Notes: a model not told the origin generated them from the sequence alone. 59,919 nucleotides of DNA from Sphingomonas sp. LaA6.9 (GCF_022601895.1 NZ_JAKVIO010000025.1:1-59919); one strand, 5' to 3'. Shown: positions 1 to 6,989, counted from the first letter of the stretch. Program-made: numbers and translations.

Positions 1-1
1 G

Positions 2-299
2 CTACAGCGCATATGGGTAGCGCGCGGCCGGTCAGCTTCGCTCCCACCGAGCTACACCATCATCAGGGACACGACCGTTTGCACGCCGCTGCCAATCACT
101 AATACGGGCTACAAATCCTCTCTTCGAACCTTGCTGCACCGTCGAAGCCAACGGCAGTAGCAATATAGCGAAATTCACCTTGTGGGTCTTTCTATTAAAC
201 CAACAAGAATCGCTCGGGCGTCCCCTTCGGGCCGGGCTCTATCGCTGGCGCGACGGAACCCGCGTGTCGGTTTCCGCCAATTCGGGTGACGATCCCTGA
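2..299 (+). pseudogene. Decayed partial copy of the gene at 1015-1311
   Basis: Bases 86-160 closely resemble 1139-1210 inside the downstream gene: both encode PLPIT-x-TGYKS followed by TVEANG. Here the first part reads in frame 2 up to about 112, then the match jumps frame (FEPCCTVEANGS) and continues to a TGA at 297-299. The region after the match does not resemble the WLDEEA...GELF tail of the intact gene. It looks like a truncated, frameshifted paralogue or the scar of a duplication in the same mobile element. The 5' end is cut by the window edge or lost. Bases 300-433 hold no gene that I can support. Confidence 0.6.
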
Positions 300-433
300 C
301 GCATAAGGCTGGGGCTCCGCCCCTCGCGCGCTGCGAAGTCCCTTCCGCCCAGCTTCCTCCGCTTACGCTCCGTGCAGCCGGTTCCCCGCGAAGGCACTTA
401 CTCCGCTTGCCCCCCGCTGTTCGCCACGAGGCA

Positions 434-459
434 GGGTTTCAGAAACGCATCTGAAACCC
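434..459 (+). promoter_or_regulatory. 9-bp perfect hairpin in the ardA leader
   Basis: GGGTTTCAG (434-442) and CTGAAACCC (451-459) form a perfect 9-bp stem with an 8-nt loop. It lies just before the Shine-Dalgarno sequence (AAGGAGGG, about 467-474) of ardA. Anti-restriction genes on conjugative elements are known to be read early in transfer, in some plasmids from single-stranded folded promoters. Whether this hairpin has such a role, or is a translational or terminator structure, cannot be told from the sequence. Confidence 0.4.
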
Positions 460-481
460 ATTGCCGAAGGAGGGCAAAACC

Positions 482-1012
482 ATGAACACCAACCAACATC
501 ACACCGAACCACCACGCGTCTATGTGGCCTGTCTTGCGGCCTACAATAACGGCATCCTGCATGGCGCATGGATTGAGGCGACCGGGGCGTGGAGCATGTG
601 GGAGGCAACCCGCGACATGCTGGCGAAGTCACCAATCCCCGACGCCGAAGAATGGGCTATTCATGATTATGAGGGCTTCGCCTCTATCCGTATCAACGAA
701 TATGACAGCTTTGAGCGCGTGGCCGAGCTGGCCGCGTTCATCGCAGAGCATGGCGCGCTTGGCGCGGAATTGATCGACCACTTTTGCGGCGACTTAGAGG
801 AGGCGCGAAGCGCGCTCGATGATCGCCACCTTGGGGAGTATCAGAGCCTCGCCGATTACGTGCAGGATGTAACCGAGGAAACGACCGCGATTCCGCAGAA
901 CCTGCGCTATTATATCGACTGGCAAGCGATGGCGCGGGATTGCGAACTCAACGGCGACCTTTTCACCATCCAAACCGCACATGACGCTGTTCATGTCTTC
1001 GCAGGGTGCTGA
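482..1012 (+). CDS. ardA: ArdA family antirestriction protein
   Basis: 176 aa, acidic and compact, the usual ArdA size. The N-terminus has the family signature PRVYVACLAAYNNG followed by LHGAWI, and then AEEWAIHDYEGF, both hallmarks of ArdA. ArdA proteins mimic bent B-form DNA with their acidic surface and block type I restriction enzymes, protecting incoming conjugative DNA. The start is the ATG at 482, served by an AAGGAGGG ribosome-binding site about 7 nt upstream; an earlier in-frame start at 461 would lie upstream of that site. The gene is followed 2 nt after its stop by the conserved small gene at 1015, suggesting an operon in an integrative or conjugative element. Confidence 0.93.
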   Translation: MNTNQHHTEPPRVYVACLAAYNNGILHGAWIEATGAWSMWEATRDMLAKSPIPDAEEWAIHDYEGFASIRINEYDSFERVAELAAFIAEHGALGAELIDHFCGDLEEARSALDDRHLGEYQSLADYVQDVTEETTAIPQNLRYYIDWQAMARDCELNGDLFTIQTAHDAVHVFAGC

Positions 1013-1014
1013 CC

Positions 1015-1311
1015 ATGCACCCATCGCACGTTTATCGCTTTCATTGGGAAGGCATCGAGATCGAGGCGACCTATGTTCCCCGCAGTTGGGGAGGCGTGAT
1101 CGCGCATCTTGAGATCGAAAGCGTCGAGCCGCCGCGCGCTCCGCTGCCAATCACCGAAACAGGCTACAAATCCCACTATCACCCCTGCGGCACCGTTGAA
1201 GCCAATGGTGGCGACGTGGTGGCGCAGATCGTTGCGTGGCTGGACGAGGAGGCGACAAAGCCCGAGTGGCGTGCATACGCAGCTAAGAGCCGCCAAGGCG
1301 AGCTGTTCTAA
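1015..1311 (+). CDS. Conserved small protein of mobile elements
   Basis: 98 aa. I recognise this type as a conserved hypothetical protein that accompanies ardA in alphaproteobacterial integrative elements; no biochemical function is known to me. It has an IEIEATYVPRSW stretch, a PLPITETGYKSHYH block and a C-terminal WLDEEATKPEWRAY...GELF tail. The ATG at 1015 lies 2 nt after the ardA stop, so the two are probably cotranscribed. A decayed copy of its middle part lies at 86-160. Downstream, 1312-1561 has no gene; it becomes AT-rich towards the att site and contains a 7-bp hairpin (CGCTTGC/GCAAGCG, 1436-1456). Confidence 0.82.
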   Translation: MHPSHVYRFHWEGIEIEATYVPRSWGGVIAHLEIESVEPPRAPLPITETGYKSHYHPCGTVEANGGDVVAQIVAWLDEEATKPEWRAYAAKSRQGELF

Positions 1312-1561
1312 AGAGGGGTAACCGCGCCGAGCGCGTGGGTTTCCCTTTCCGCCCTCAAGCCCCGGAACCCCGCCCGATCAAGTGGAAGTGAACGCGCTTC
1401 ACCAAGCATGTTGAGCCGCGCAAATCTGGGTGCTACGCTTGCTTCAATCGCAAGCGATTGGTGCAAAAAATCGGTCAATTTTTACACACTCTCTTACACA
1501 GTCTTTTTCATAGGCCTGATTTATCGTTTATCTTCAATGCGATATATTAGAGTATAAGGGA

Positions 1562-1616
1562 CTTAAAATCCGTTTCCCGTTCGGGAGTGCGGGTTCAAGT
1601 CCCGCCATCCGCACCA
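1562..1616 (+). repeat. att site: 3' end of tRNA-Leu(UAA), copy 1
   Basis: 55 bp covering the anticodon loop (CTTAAAA), variable arm, T-arm (GGG TTCAAGT CCC) and acceptor strand ending in CCA of a tRNA-Leu(UAA). The matching 5' half (acceptor strand GCGGATG, D-arm) is absent upstream, so this is not a functional tRNA gene. An almost identical copy is at 7230-7284. This is the classic product of tyrosine-recombinase integration into a tRNA 3' end, and marks the junction between the left element (ardA) and the prophage remnant. Confidence 0.85.
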
Positions 1617-1617
1617 C

Positions 1618-2073
1618 CTAGAAAAAGCGCGCTTTTCTGAACGGAGAAGTTGCGTCTTTTTTCGATCCGTTCCGACAAATCATGCCGACATTATTCCGAC
1701 ATCCAGTTGCCATTTGGCTGATCAAGCGGAACGGCGCACCCTCACTCAATGAGGTTAAGCCCACCAATTTGCCAATACCAGTTGTCCGAGACCGCCGCCC
1801 GGACACATAAAAATGACGCCGCGCATTATCGGAGTGGAGAGGGAGTTTTAATCCCATTGAGATACGTGGATAATGTCGCCATCTAAGTGTAAGGGCGCAC
1901 CATATATATTTGATCAACCCTGAATCGAGGTCGTTTTCCGAATCGACGGGGCACTGACGGCCGTATCGCTCGGCCGGCGGCTTCGCCCCGGACGGACGCT
2001 CCCAATAGTAAGACGTCGTCTTGTCGGAGAGTCGCTTCGAGCGGAAGTAGCGGGGCAGCGCGACCTTAGCCAC
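1618..2073 (-). pseudogene. Truncated tyrosine recombinase (phage integrase), N-terminal stub
   Basis: The first 50 or so residues (MAKVALPRYFRSKRLSDKTT, then YYWERPSGAKPPAERYGRQC) look like the N-terminus of sphingomonad phage integrases. After about base 1924 the reading frame continues for 100 residues of low-complexity sequence without integrase features, and it ends just beside the att repeat. The catalytic R...HxxR...Y domain is absent, so no active recombinase can be made. The ATG overlaps the end of the upstream excisionase-like gene by 8 nt. Position and direction next to att fit an integrase gene that lost its 3' part by deletion. Confidence 0.65.
1670..1701. repeat. TTCCGACA repeats near the left att
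   Basis: TTCCGACA occurs at 1670-1677 and 1694-1701, with the variant TGCCGACA at 1683-1690, so three copies lie at 11-13 bp spacing about 55-85 bp from att. The same octamer is found near the right att (7137-7144 and, inverted, 7191-7198). These could be arm-type integrase or excisionase binding sites; this is inferred from location and repetition only. Confidence 0.4.
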
Positions 2074-2350
2074 CGATGCCCTCGAACTCGTCGTCGATGT
2101 CGTTCATGCCGGATCCGAACAGCCGCGCCACGACGTCGTCCAGCTGGGCCCTGTGGTAGACGCGCGCGCCGCTCCGACCGATGCGGCGGCTAGACAGCGT
2201 CCCCGCCTTCTCCAGAGCATCGAACACCTTCTCCGCGATCCCGGTGTAGGCGAGCGCGTCGTGCTTGATGAACGTGAGTGGAGGCACGGCGAAGATGACC
2301 GGCGCGCGTCCGGTCGACGTAGGATTGGCAAGTTTGCCGGCGGCGGCCAT
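2066..2350 (-). CDS. Small excisionase-like or DNA-binding protein of the prophage
   Basis: 94 aa from the ATG at 2350; an in-frame GTG two codons earlier is possible. The middle part (KVFDALEKAGTLSSRRIGR followed by SGARVYHRAQLDDVVARLF) has the look of a short winged-helix or MerR/excisionase-like DNA-binding fold: helix, turn, then an R-x-Y hook before the helix LDDVVARL. Its stop overlaps the integrase start by 8 nt, the usual place for a recombination directionality factor. Function is inferred from context; I do not recognise the family with certainty. Confidence 0.5.
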   Translation of the reverse strand: MAAAGKLANPTSTGRAPVIFAVPPLTFIKHDALAYTGIAEKVFDALEKAGTLSSRRIGRSGARVYHRAQLDDVVARLFGSGMNDIDDEFEGIGG

Positions 2351-2383
2351 GGTCACACCTTTCGGGAGACGGACGTTAGAAAT

Positions 2384-2866
2384 TCAGCGGAGCACGACGA
2401 CACCGCGCGCAACTTGGCGATGGCGGCGATCATGCGGCGCCTCTCCACAAGGGCAGTTGTCGTGATTGAAAAGGATTCGGCGACGTCGACGCTCGGCCGG
2501 GTCGTTCAAAAATGGGCGCATGGTCGTTTGCTCCGCTGTGGGGGAGCAAAGCCAAATAGCGGCTAGATGCCGATCGGTTACCGCCTTCAGCATCCGAGTC
2601 CTGGACATGCCGCCGATTGCCTCGACTCCCGAAAGGAGCCGATTCATTAATCGCAGGGCCGCACGATTTAATAGGGGTGTCGATCCAGTTCGTTGGGCGT
2701 TTCCAACGGGCGCGTGACGGGCGAGCATGGAAATCGGCGGCCCGTCATAGATTGGCGTCACGCTGCCCGACTTCTCGATCTTCACTGGCTCGCCGGCCGG
2801 AATGTATCGCGCTGCGGAACCATCGAGATAACGGATCAGGTGGCCAAGGAATGCGGGGTCGTTCAC
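2384..2866 (-). CDS. Hypothetical prophage protein, reading frame doubtful in its 3' part
   Basis: 160 codons starting at a GTG that overlaps the stop of the preceding nuclease fragment (GTGA), which supports real translation coupling at the 5' end. Residues 1-50 (MNDPAFLGHLIRYLDG, then ARYIPAGEPVKIEKSG) look protein-like. The last third is rich in Arg, His and Cys and looks like out-of-frame or non-coding sequence, so the gene may be frameshifted or cut short. No family recognised. Confidence 0.35.
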   Translation of the reverse strand: MNDPAFLGHLIRYLDGSAARYIPAGEPVKIEKSGSVTPIYDGPPISMLARHAPVGNAQRTGSTPLLNRAALRLMNRLLSGVEAIGGMSRTRMLKAVTDRHLAAIWLCSPTAEQTTMRPFLNDPAERRRRRILFNHDNCPCGEAPHDRRHRQVARGVVVLR

Positions 2867-3075
2867 GTCAGCACTCCCAAGTTACGCAGGATGCTCACAC
2901 CTTCGTCGGCGGAACGGAAAACATGGTGCGGAACGGCCTTGGCCTTGCACCAGGCGCGGAAATCCTTCTGCAGGTCGGTTAGCGAGCCCGCCTTCGACTT
3001 AAGCCGCCGGAGGGCTCGAAGCGCGCGAAGGCGGGCGCAGGATCGAAATTCAGCCGCCTCGATCAGATGAAGAAA
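2863..3075 (-). pseudogene. C-terminal fragment of a VRR-NUC-type nuclease
   Basis: The last 47 residues (LKSKAGSLTDLQKDFRAWCK, then VPHHVFRSADEGVSILRNLG) match the end of phage VRR-NUC domains: the ELK-like catalytic strand (here RLK), a Q-x-x-F helix, and the conserved DEG-x-x-ILRNLGV tail. Upstream of about 3010 the frame runs into sequence opposite to the tail chaperone gene and the N-terminal catalytic half is missing. The acidic residue normally before LK is replaced by R. It is best read as the remnant left by an internal deletion of the prophage. Confidence 0.55.
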
Positions 3076-3387
3076 GGCGGCATCACGCCACCGATGCCGC
3101 CGAACTCCGCGCCACACATCATCGGCCGGCTGGTGGAGATCGGTCTCACCGAAGCGGCCGGGATGGGTGCTGCGCCACTCAGCTGGCAAAGCATCCATGC
3201 TTGGCAGACCGTCACCGGAATCCGCCTTGCACCGTGGGAGGCTCGGCTGATCCGGGCCCTGTCCGTCGAATATCTGGCCGAGGGCCGCCGCGCCGAGACC
3301 GAGAACTGTCCACCGCCTTGGCGTGCGGAAGTCACGGAACGCGAACGAGAAACCGAGGTCGATCGATTGCGGGTGGTGCTTGGGTGA
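3067..3387 (+). CDS. Phage tail assembly chaperone-like protein
   Basis: 106 aa. The core (PPMPPNSAPHIIGRLVEIGL, then IHAWQTVTGIRLAPWEARLI and RALSVEYLAE) is typical of a small protein encoded just before the tape-measure gene in alphaproteobacterial prophages, thought to act in tail assembly. The ATG at 3067 may not be original, because the sequence immediately upstream belongs to a nuclease fragment on the other strand. The gene would normally abut the tape-measure gene, but here about 1 kb of cargo lies between them. Confidence 0.6.
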   Translation: MKKGGITPPMPPNSAPHIIGRLVEIGLTEAAGMGAAPLSWQSIHAWQTVTGIRLAPWEARLIRALSVEYLAEGRRAETENCPPPWRAEVTERERETEVDRLRVVLG

Positions 3388-3455
3388 CTCGACACCGCGT
3401 GTGATTTTGAGGCAGTGTCGCTCCGGGCAAAGGTATGACGGCAACGCGGGGCTAC

Positions 3456-3845
3456 ATGAAAAAATGGGCGGGATTGGTTGTGCTGGGAGCGCTCGCACTG
3501 GGGGGCTGCGACAAGCCCGAGATCAAAATCTGCGAAGATTTCATCCTCAATAAGCTGAGGTCGCCCTCCACCTATAAACGCATCAAGGCGAGCGGAATTA
3601 AAGTTGGCGAAAAATATTCAGTAACAGTCGAATATGACGCCGCCAACGCATACGGGGCACCGATAAGGGATAACCAGATCTGCGTATTCGGCCTCAAGGA
3701 CGGCCGTCCGGATACGACCAAAACCTATGACTTCGACCGGGACTTTAGCGGCATCGGTGGCGATCACGATGACGTGCAGGTGTCTATCGACGGAATGGAC
3801 GCTGAACTCGATGCCGCAGCGCAGCGCATGTCCAACGAGAAATAA
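3456..3845 (+). CDS. Small lipoprotein, prophage cargo
   Basis: 129 aa. An N-terminal lipoprotein signal is clear: MKKWAGLVVLGALALGGC, with lipobox LGGC at residues 15-18. The rest is soluble and acidic, and is expected to sit in the periplasm anchored to a membrane. I do not recognise the family. The start at 3456 is chosen because an upstream ATG (3435) would put seven polar residues before the signal. It stands between the tail chaperone and the brnTA genes, a typical place for a moron (lysogenic conversion) gene. Confidence 0.6.
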   Translation: MKKWAGLVVLGALALGGCDKPEIKICEDFILNKLRSPSTYKRIKASGIKVGEKYSVTVEYDAANAYGAPIRDNQICVFGLKDGRPDTTKTYDFDRDFSGIGGDHDDVQVSIDGMDAELDAAAQRMSNEK

Positions 3846-3868
3846 GCCGACGCCCCCTCGTCCGTCGA

Positions 3869-4123
3869 CTATTTCGTCACCGCCGCCCGCAATGCATCAT
3901 TGATGCGGGTCTGCCAGCCCGGCCCCGTCGCGCGGAACTTCTCCAGCACGTCCTTGTCCAGGCGGATAGCGACCTGCTCCTTGTTCGACCCGCGCGGACG
4001 CCCGCCACGGCGCGCGCGCCGTTCGGCCAACGCCTGATCGATCGCCGCTTCGCTCACGTCGAAATCGTCCGGGTCGTTCGGATCGGCACTAAGGCCGACG
4101 GTAGATTTCGGTTTCCTTGTCAT
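3869..4123 (-). CDS. brnA: BrnA family antitoxin
   Basis: 84 aa. C-terminal part EQVAIRLDKDVLEKFRATGP followed by GWQTRINDALRAAV is the ribbon-helix-helix DNA-binding domain of BrnA antitoxins; the basic linker RRARRGGRPRGSNK precedes it. BrnA neutralises the RNase BrnT and represses the brnTA promoter as a complex. It overlaps the 3' end of brnT by 35 nt, the usual arrangement (toxin first). Candidate operators lie at 4363-4413. The antitoxin frame is intact. Confidence 0.87.
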   Translation of the reverse strand: MTRKPKSTVGLSADPNDPDDFDVSEAAIDQALAERRARRGGRPRGSNKEQVAIRLDKDVLEKFRATGPGWQTRINDALRAAVTK

Positions 4124-4359
4124 TGCTCTTCCTCACGCTGATGAAGCGAAACGCCGCTCCGCGCATCACATAGACGGCCGTCCAGAGACGGCCATTGACG
4201 TCACCGATGACCTTATGCCTGTCTTCCCCGTCCACCGGGCGGATCGAACTCAGCACGATATGGTCATCGTCGCCGAACACCTCGACCCCGAACGTCAACG
4301 AAACGCCATGCTTATCGCGGTTGGCTGCGTCCTTCGCGGGGGTCAAATTCAATGTCCAT
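4089..4359 (-). CDS. brnT: BrnT family toxin with apparent N-terminal frameshift
   Basis: The body (AKDAANRDKHGVSLTFGVEV, then DDHIVLSSIRPVDGEDRHKV and AAFRFISVRKSND-x-ETEIYR) is a BrnT ribonuclease toxin. The canonical BrnT beginning MDIEFDP is present at the ATG at 4359, but it is one base out of frame with the rest: a run of five G on the plus strand (4338-4342) has one base too many, and the ATG frame ends in a stop after about 15 codons. The in-frame alternatives are TTG codons, of which the one at 4394 would place the start inside the operator. The toxin is therefore probably inactivated or poorly expressed, unless a TTG close to 4352 is used. Confidence 0.75.
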
Positions 4360-4362
4360 GTA

Positions 4363-4413
4363 GTTTTTGTATATGCAAAAACAGTGACGGTCAATCAGTT
4401 TTTGCATCTACAA
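4363..4413. promoter_or_regulatory. brnTA operator region
   Basis: GTTTTTGTATATGCAAAAAC (4363-4382) is a nearly perfect 20-bp palindrome. A second copy of its left half, GTTTTTGCATCTACAA, begins at 4398, 35 bp further on. Both lie between the canonical brnT start and the divergent tape-measure gene. BrnA-BrnT is known to autorepress, so these are likely operator half-sites. The AT-rich stretch would also fit promoter elements. Confidence 0.5.
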
Positions 4414-4434
4414 TAATTGTACCGGAGGTCGCCA

Positions 4435-5522
4435 ATGGCTGACACCGAAGTTCCTGCATTGGAAGTCGGATTCGAAATCGATTTCCATGATGCGTTCGGC
4501 CAGTTGAAGACTTTGGATGACCTCATCGGTGCCAGCGCAGCGAACGCCGTCCGCGAGTTTCAGAAGGTCGAAGCAGCGACCAAAGGCGCGGTGAGCCTGC
4601 GCGGCGCGACCGCCGAGATCACATCGTTTGGCACTGCCCTCACGAAAGGCGGGGCATCGGCTGCGCGCGAATTGGCCAGCGTCGAGAAGGCTGGCGAGGC
4701 GCTGTCCCGCCAACTCGAGCGGCAGACGTCCACGTTCGGCAAGAGCCGCGAACAAATTCGCGCCATGAAGGTCGAAACGGCCGCTCTGGCGGCCGAGCAG
4801 ATCCGCAACCTCTAAGCACTCGCCGACGCCTACAAGGCCTCTGGCAGTGAAGCCCTAATCGCAGAATCGCGGCTCAAGGCCGAATCCGATGCGATCAGGA
4901 AGCGCGGTGACATTGAAACAATGGTCGACCGGCAAGTGCAGGTCGCCATCGCGCAGCGCGTGTCCGACGCCGCGAAGGCGTCCGCGTCGATGCGTGATCA
5001 GGCAGCCGCGCAGGAGCAGATCAATGCGCAGGTCGCGGCTGGCCTCGTGCCAGCCGAGCGCGCGGCCGAGCTCCTGCAGGATCGTCTCGCCGACTTGCCG
5101 CTGCTCGCCGCGATCGAGGTTGCGCAACAGCGCGGGCTCAAGACGGAGGCCGAAAAGGCCACGGCGGCGCTCGCTGAACAGCAGGCGGTCCGCGAGCGCA
5201 TGCGCGCAGCGGCGGCGACGGAGCAGTTCAATACCGCAACGGCGGCCGGCAATGACCGACTTGCCGAATTGCGCGAGGAAATGCGGCTGATCGGTGCGAC
5301 GCAGATGGAACGCGCCGAGGCGCTCGCCACGCTGAAAGCTACTCAGGAGGCCGAGAGGCTGAATGTCGGCGACCGGGCGGCCTATATCGCCCAGCAGGTG
5401 CAAATCGCTGTCGAGCAGCAGCGGCTGAACGATCTCCAATGGGACTACAATTATGCCCTGAGCTTCACCTCCGATCAGTGGGATCTGATCGCGCGCAATG
5501 TCGAGAACAGCGCGCGTGGCAT
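4435..5522 (+). pseudogene. Phage tail tape-measure protein, nonsense codon and lost 3' end
   Basis: Starts at the ATG at 4435 with a good GGAGG site upstream. Translation gives EVGFEIDFHDAFGQLKTLDD and long Ala/Glu/Gln-rich coiled coil (for example [20 protein letters not shown]), typical of the N-terminal part of tape-measure proteins, which set tail length. An in-frame TAA at 4813-4815 interrupts it; the same frame resumes ([20 protein letters not shown]) and remains open to about 5522. There it fuses in frame to IS3 transposase sequence. So the gene has both a point nonsense change and a truncation by an insertion sequence. Hundreds of residues of a normal tape measure are missing. Confidence 0.8.
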
Positions 5523-5870
5523 GGGCGTGGAGTGGCATTATATCGCTCCGGGCAGGCCGATGCAGAACGGTTACGTCGAGAGTTTCAACGGCCGCATGCG
5601 CGACGAACTGCTGAACGAGACCCTGTTCCTGAGCCTGGCGCATGTCCGGGTCGAGATCGCCGCTTGGGTGGAAGACTATAACCGGGAGAGGCCGCACTCG
5701 GCCCTGGGATACCAGACACCGGCGGCGTTCGCCGCCGAACTCGATAAGCAATGGCCTGCTTCGCTACGCCCTACGGGCTCCGCTACGCAGCCCATTGCTT
5801 CAACCCCGATGATGCGCAAAACAACTGCCCGGCTCTAATACCAGCTGGGGGAAAGCTGTGGGTCACGTCA
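5523..5870 (+). mobile_element. IS3-family remnant: 3' end of OrfB transposase with right inverted repeat
   Basis: The last 105 codons ([35 protein letters not shown], then [20 protein letters not shown]) are the C-terminus of an IS3-family OrfB integrase with the third catalytic residue region (the E of VESFNGR). The frame ends at a TAA at 5836-5838. 5841-5870 (CCAGCTGGGGGAAAGC, ending TCA) looks like the right terminal repeat of IS511/IS407-type elements. OrfA, the first two catalytic residues and the left end are missing, so it cannot move. Its left border is the junction with the tape-measure gene. Confidence 0.83.
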
Positions 5871-5894
5871 CGGCGGAGGCTTCGGCTTCCGCCG
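5871..5894. terminator. 10-bp GC stem with TTCG tetraloop
   Basis: CGGCGGAGGC-TTCG-GCTTCCGCCG forms a 10-bp stem (one G-T pair) capped by the very stable C(UUCG)G loop, directly after the IS end. It lies about 60 nt past the antitoxin stop on the minus strand. There is no strong T tract on either side (CCATTTCTTCG on plus), so it may be a weak terminator or only a stable hairpin. Confidence 0.35.
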
Positions 5895-5955
5895 CCATTT
5901 CTTCGTTGCAAGGCTCGCAGTGTCGTACATGGCGCGACCTGTATTCCTGACAAGG

Positions 5956-6303
5956 TCAGGCCGGTTCAGGCATTGGGGCGGCCGCGCGCATCCGGCGGGC
6001 CGATCTAGATCTAACCTGACCGGAAACAGGATGTGCCTCCAGCTTGAGATCTAGGGCCTCAGCCACCTTTAGCACCGTGTCGAGCGTGGGATTCCCATTC
6101 TCGCTTAGCGCCGCATAAAGAGTGGCTCTATTTAGACCGGTTCGTTTGGCGAGGCCGCTCATGCTATGGGCTTTCGCGATTACACCGAGAGCGTTGGCAA
6201 TATGGCCCGCATGTCCAGAGGCGAGCGCTTCCGATAGGAATGCAGCTTCGGCTTCGGGAGTACCGATGTGCTTCGCCGCATCGAACGGCTTGATGTTGAC
6301 CAT
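5956..6303 (-). CDS. HI1420-type antitoxin (XRE-like) of a toxin-antitoxin pair
   Basis: 115 aa from the ATG at 6303, which has an AAGGAAGGA site 8 nt upstream; an ATG at 6330 lies before that site. The sequence FDAAKHIGTPEAEAAFLSEA, then LAKRTGLNRATLYAALSENG and NPTLDTVLKVAEAL, is the helix-turn-helix antidote of the HI1419/HI1420 addiction module. It follows the toxin by 44 nt on the same strand, the normal order for this family. The last 20 residues (RSRSARRMRAAAPMPEPA) are unlike the family and may come from a changed 3' end next to the IS remnant. Confidence 0.85.
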   Translation of the reverse strand: MVNIKPFDAAKHIGTPEAEAAFLSEALASGHAGHIANALGVIAKAHSMSGLAKRTGLNRATLYAALSENGNPTLDTVLKVAEALDLKLEAHPVSGQVRSRSARRMRAAAPMPEPA

Positions 6304-6347
6304 GTTACCTGTCCTTCCTTGGACGATCATTCGTTACAGCGCGGCCT

Positions 6348-6641
6348 CTAAAGCTCGGCCGCCAGCTTCTTGGCCAGCTTCATGTTCTGCTTCTGGTCGC
6401 TTTTATCGCCTCCGCAGAGCAGAATGACCACAACGCGGGCTTGGATTGTGTAATAGACACGATAGCCGGGGCCGACGTGGATGCGCAGTTCGCTGACCTT
6501 GTCGCCGAGCGACTTGCTATCCCCGAAGAGCCCCGACTGGACGCGGACGATGCGATCGGTGATCGCGCCCTTGGCCTTTTCATCGGCCAGTTCGCCGAGC
6601 CAATCATCAAACTCGTCAGTGGTTGCTACCGTGTACGTCAT
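6348..6641 (-). CDS. RelE/ParE-fold toxin (HI1419-type addiction module killer)
   Basis: 97 aa. The pattern FDDWLGELADEKAKGAITDR, SGLFGDSKSLGDKVSELRIH, then GPGYRVYYTIQ and LLCGGDKSDQKQNMKLAKKL is that of the HI1419 killer family, with the conserved RIHxGPGYRVYY strand and the GGDKxxQxxDI-like end. These toxins have a RelE/ParE-like fold; the target is not certain. Start is at the ATG at 6641; the in-frame upstream start would add a 12-residue tail not seen in the family. Forms an operon with the antitoxin at 5956-6303. Confidence 0.86.
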   Translation of the reverse strand: MTYTVATTDEFDDWLGELADEKAKGAITDRIVRVQSGLFGDSKSLGDKVSELRIHVGPGYRVYYTIQARVVVILLCGGDKSDQKQNMKLAKKLAAEL

Positions 6642-6692
6642 GTCTATTTTATTAGACGAAACGACGCAGCCTGTCAATTAAAACCGACACAT

Positions 6693-6989
6693 CTACCCCG
6701 CCGATCCTGCCAATCGGTGAGTTTCTTCAATCTCTTGGGCCGTCGTACCAAGGGCCTTCGCGATCGCCGCCAACTGGCCATCATCCGGCTCGATGGTGCC
6801 TTGCGTCATCGAAATCAGGTCATCGATCGCGATCTTCGTCTTTCTCGCCATCGCGGACAGCGGGACCGCCAGTTGCTGCTGATAGACATGCAGCCAAGGC
6901 TCGCCCGCGCGGATTCGGCGTTCCATGGGTGGAATGTGCGGCGGAAACACGAACTCCGTCCCGGGCTGCCAAGGCACGTGCCACGACAT
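6693..6989 (-). CDS. Small HTH-domain protein of the remnant
   Basis: 98 aa. C-terminal half (LSAMARKTKIAIDDLISMTQ, then DDGQLAAIAKALGTTAQEI) has the spacing of a lambda-repressor-like helix-turn-helix; the N-terminal half is Trp/Pro-rich. It may be a transcriptional regulator or a solitary antitoxin. The gene lies upstream of the RelE-like pair on the same strand with a 51-nt gap to the toxin. About 120 bp upstream are direct repeats TGTTCTTAAT (7111-7120) and TGTTCTAAT (7122-7130), which could be operators. No gene is seen in 6990-7229. Confidence 0.5.
   Translation of the reverse strand: MSWHVPWQPGTEFVFPPHIPPMERRIRAGEPWLHVYQQQLAVPLSAMARKTKIAIDDLISMTQGTIEPDDGQLAAIAKALGTTAQEIEETHRLAGSAG

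Noticed and set aside
1561-1616. Complete tRNA-Leu gene
   Set aside because: Only the 3' half is present. No acceptor 5' strand or D-arm upstream, so it was called an att repeat. The same holds for 7230-7284.
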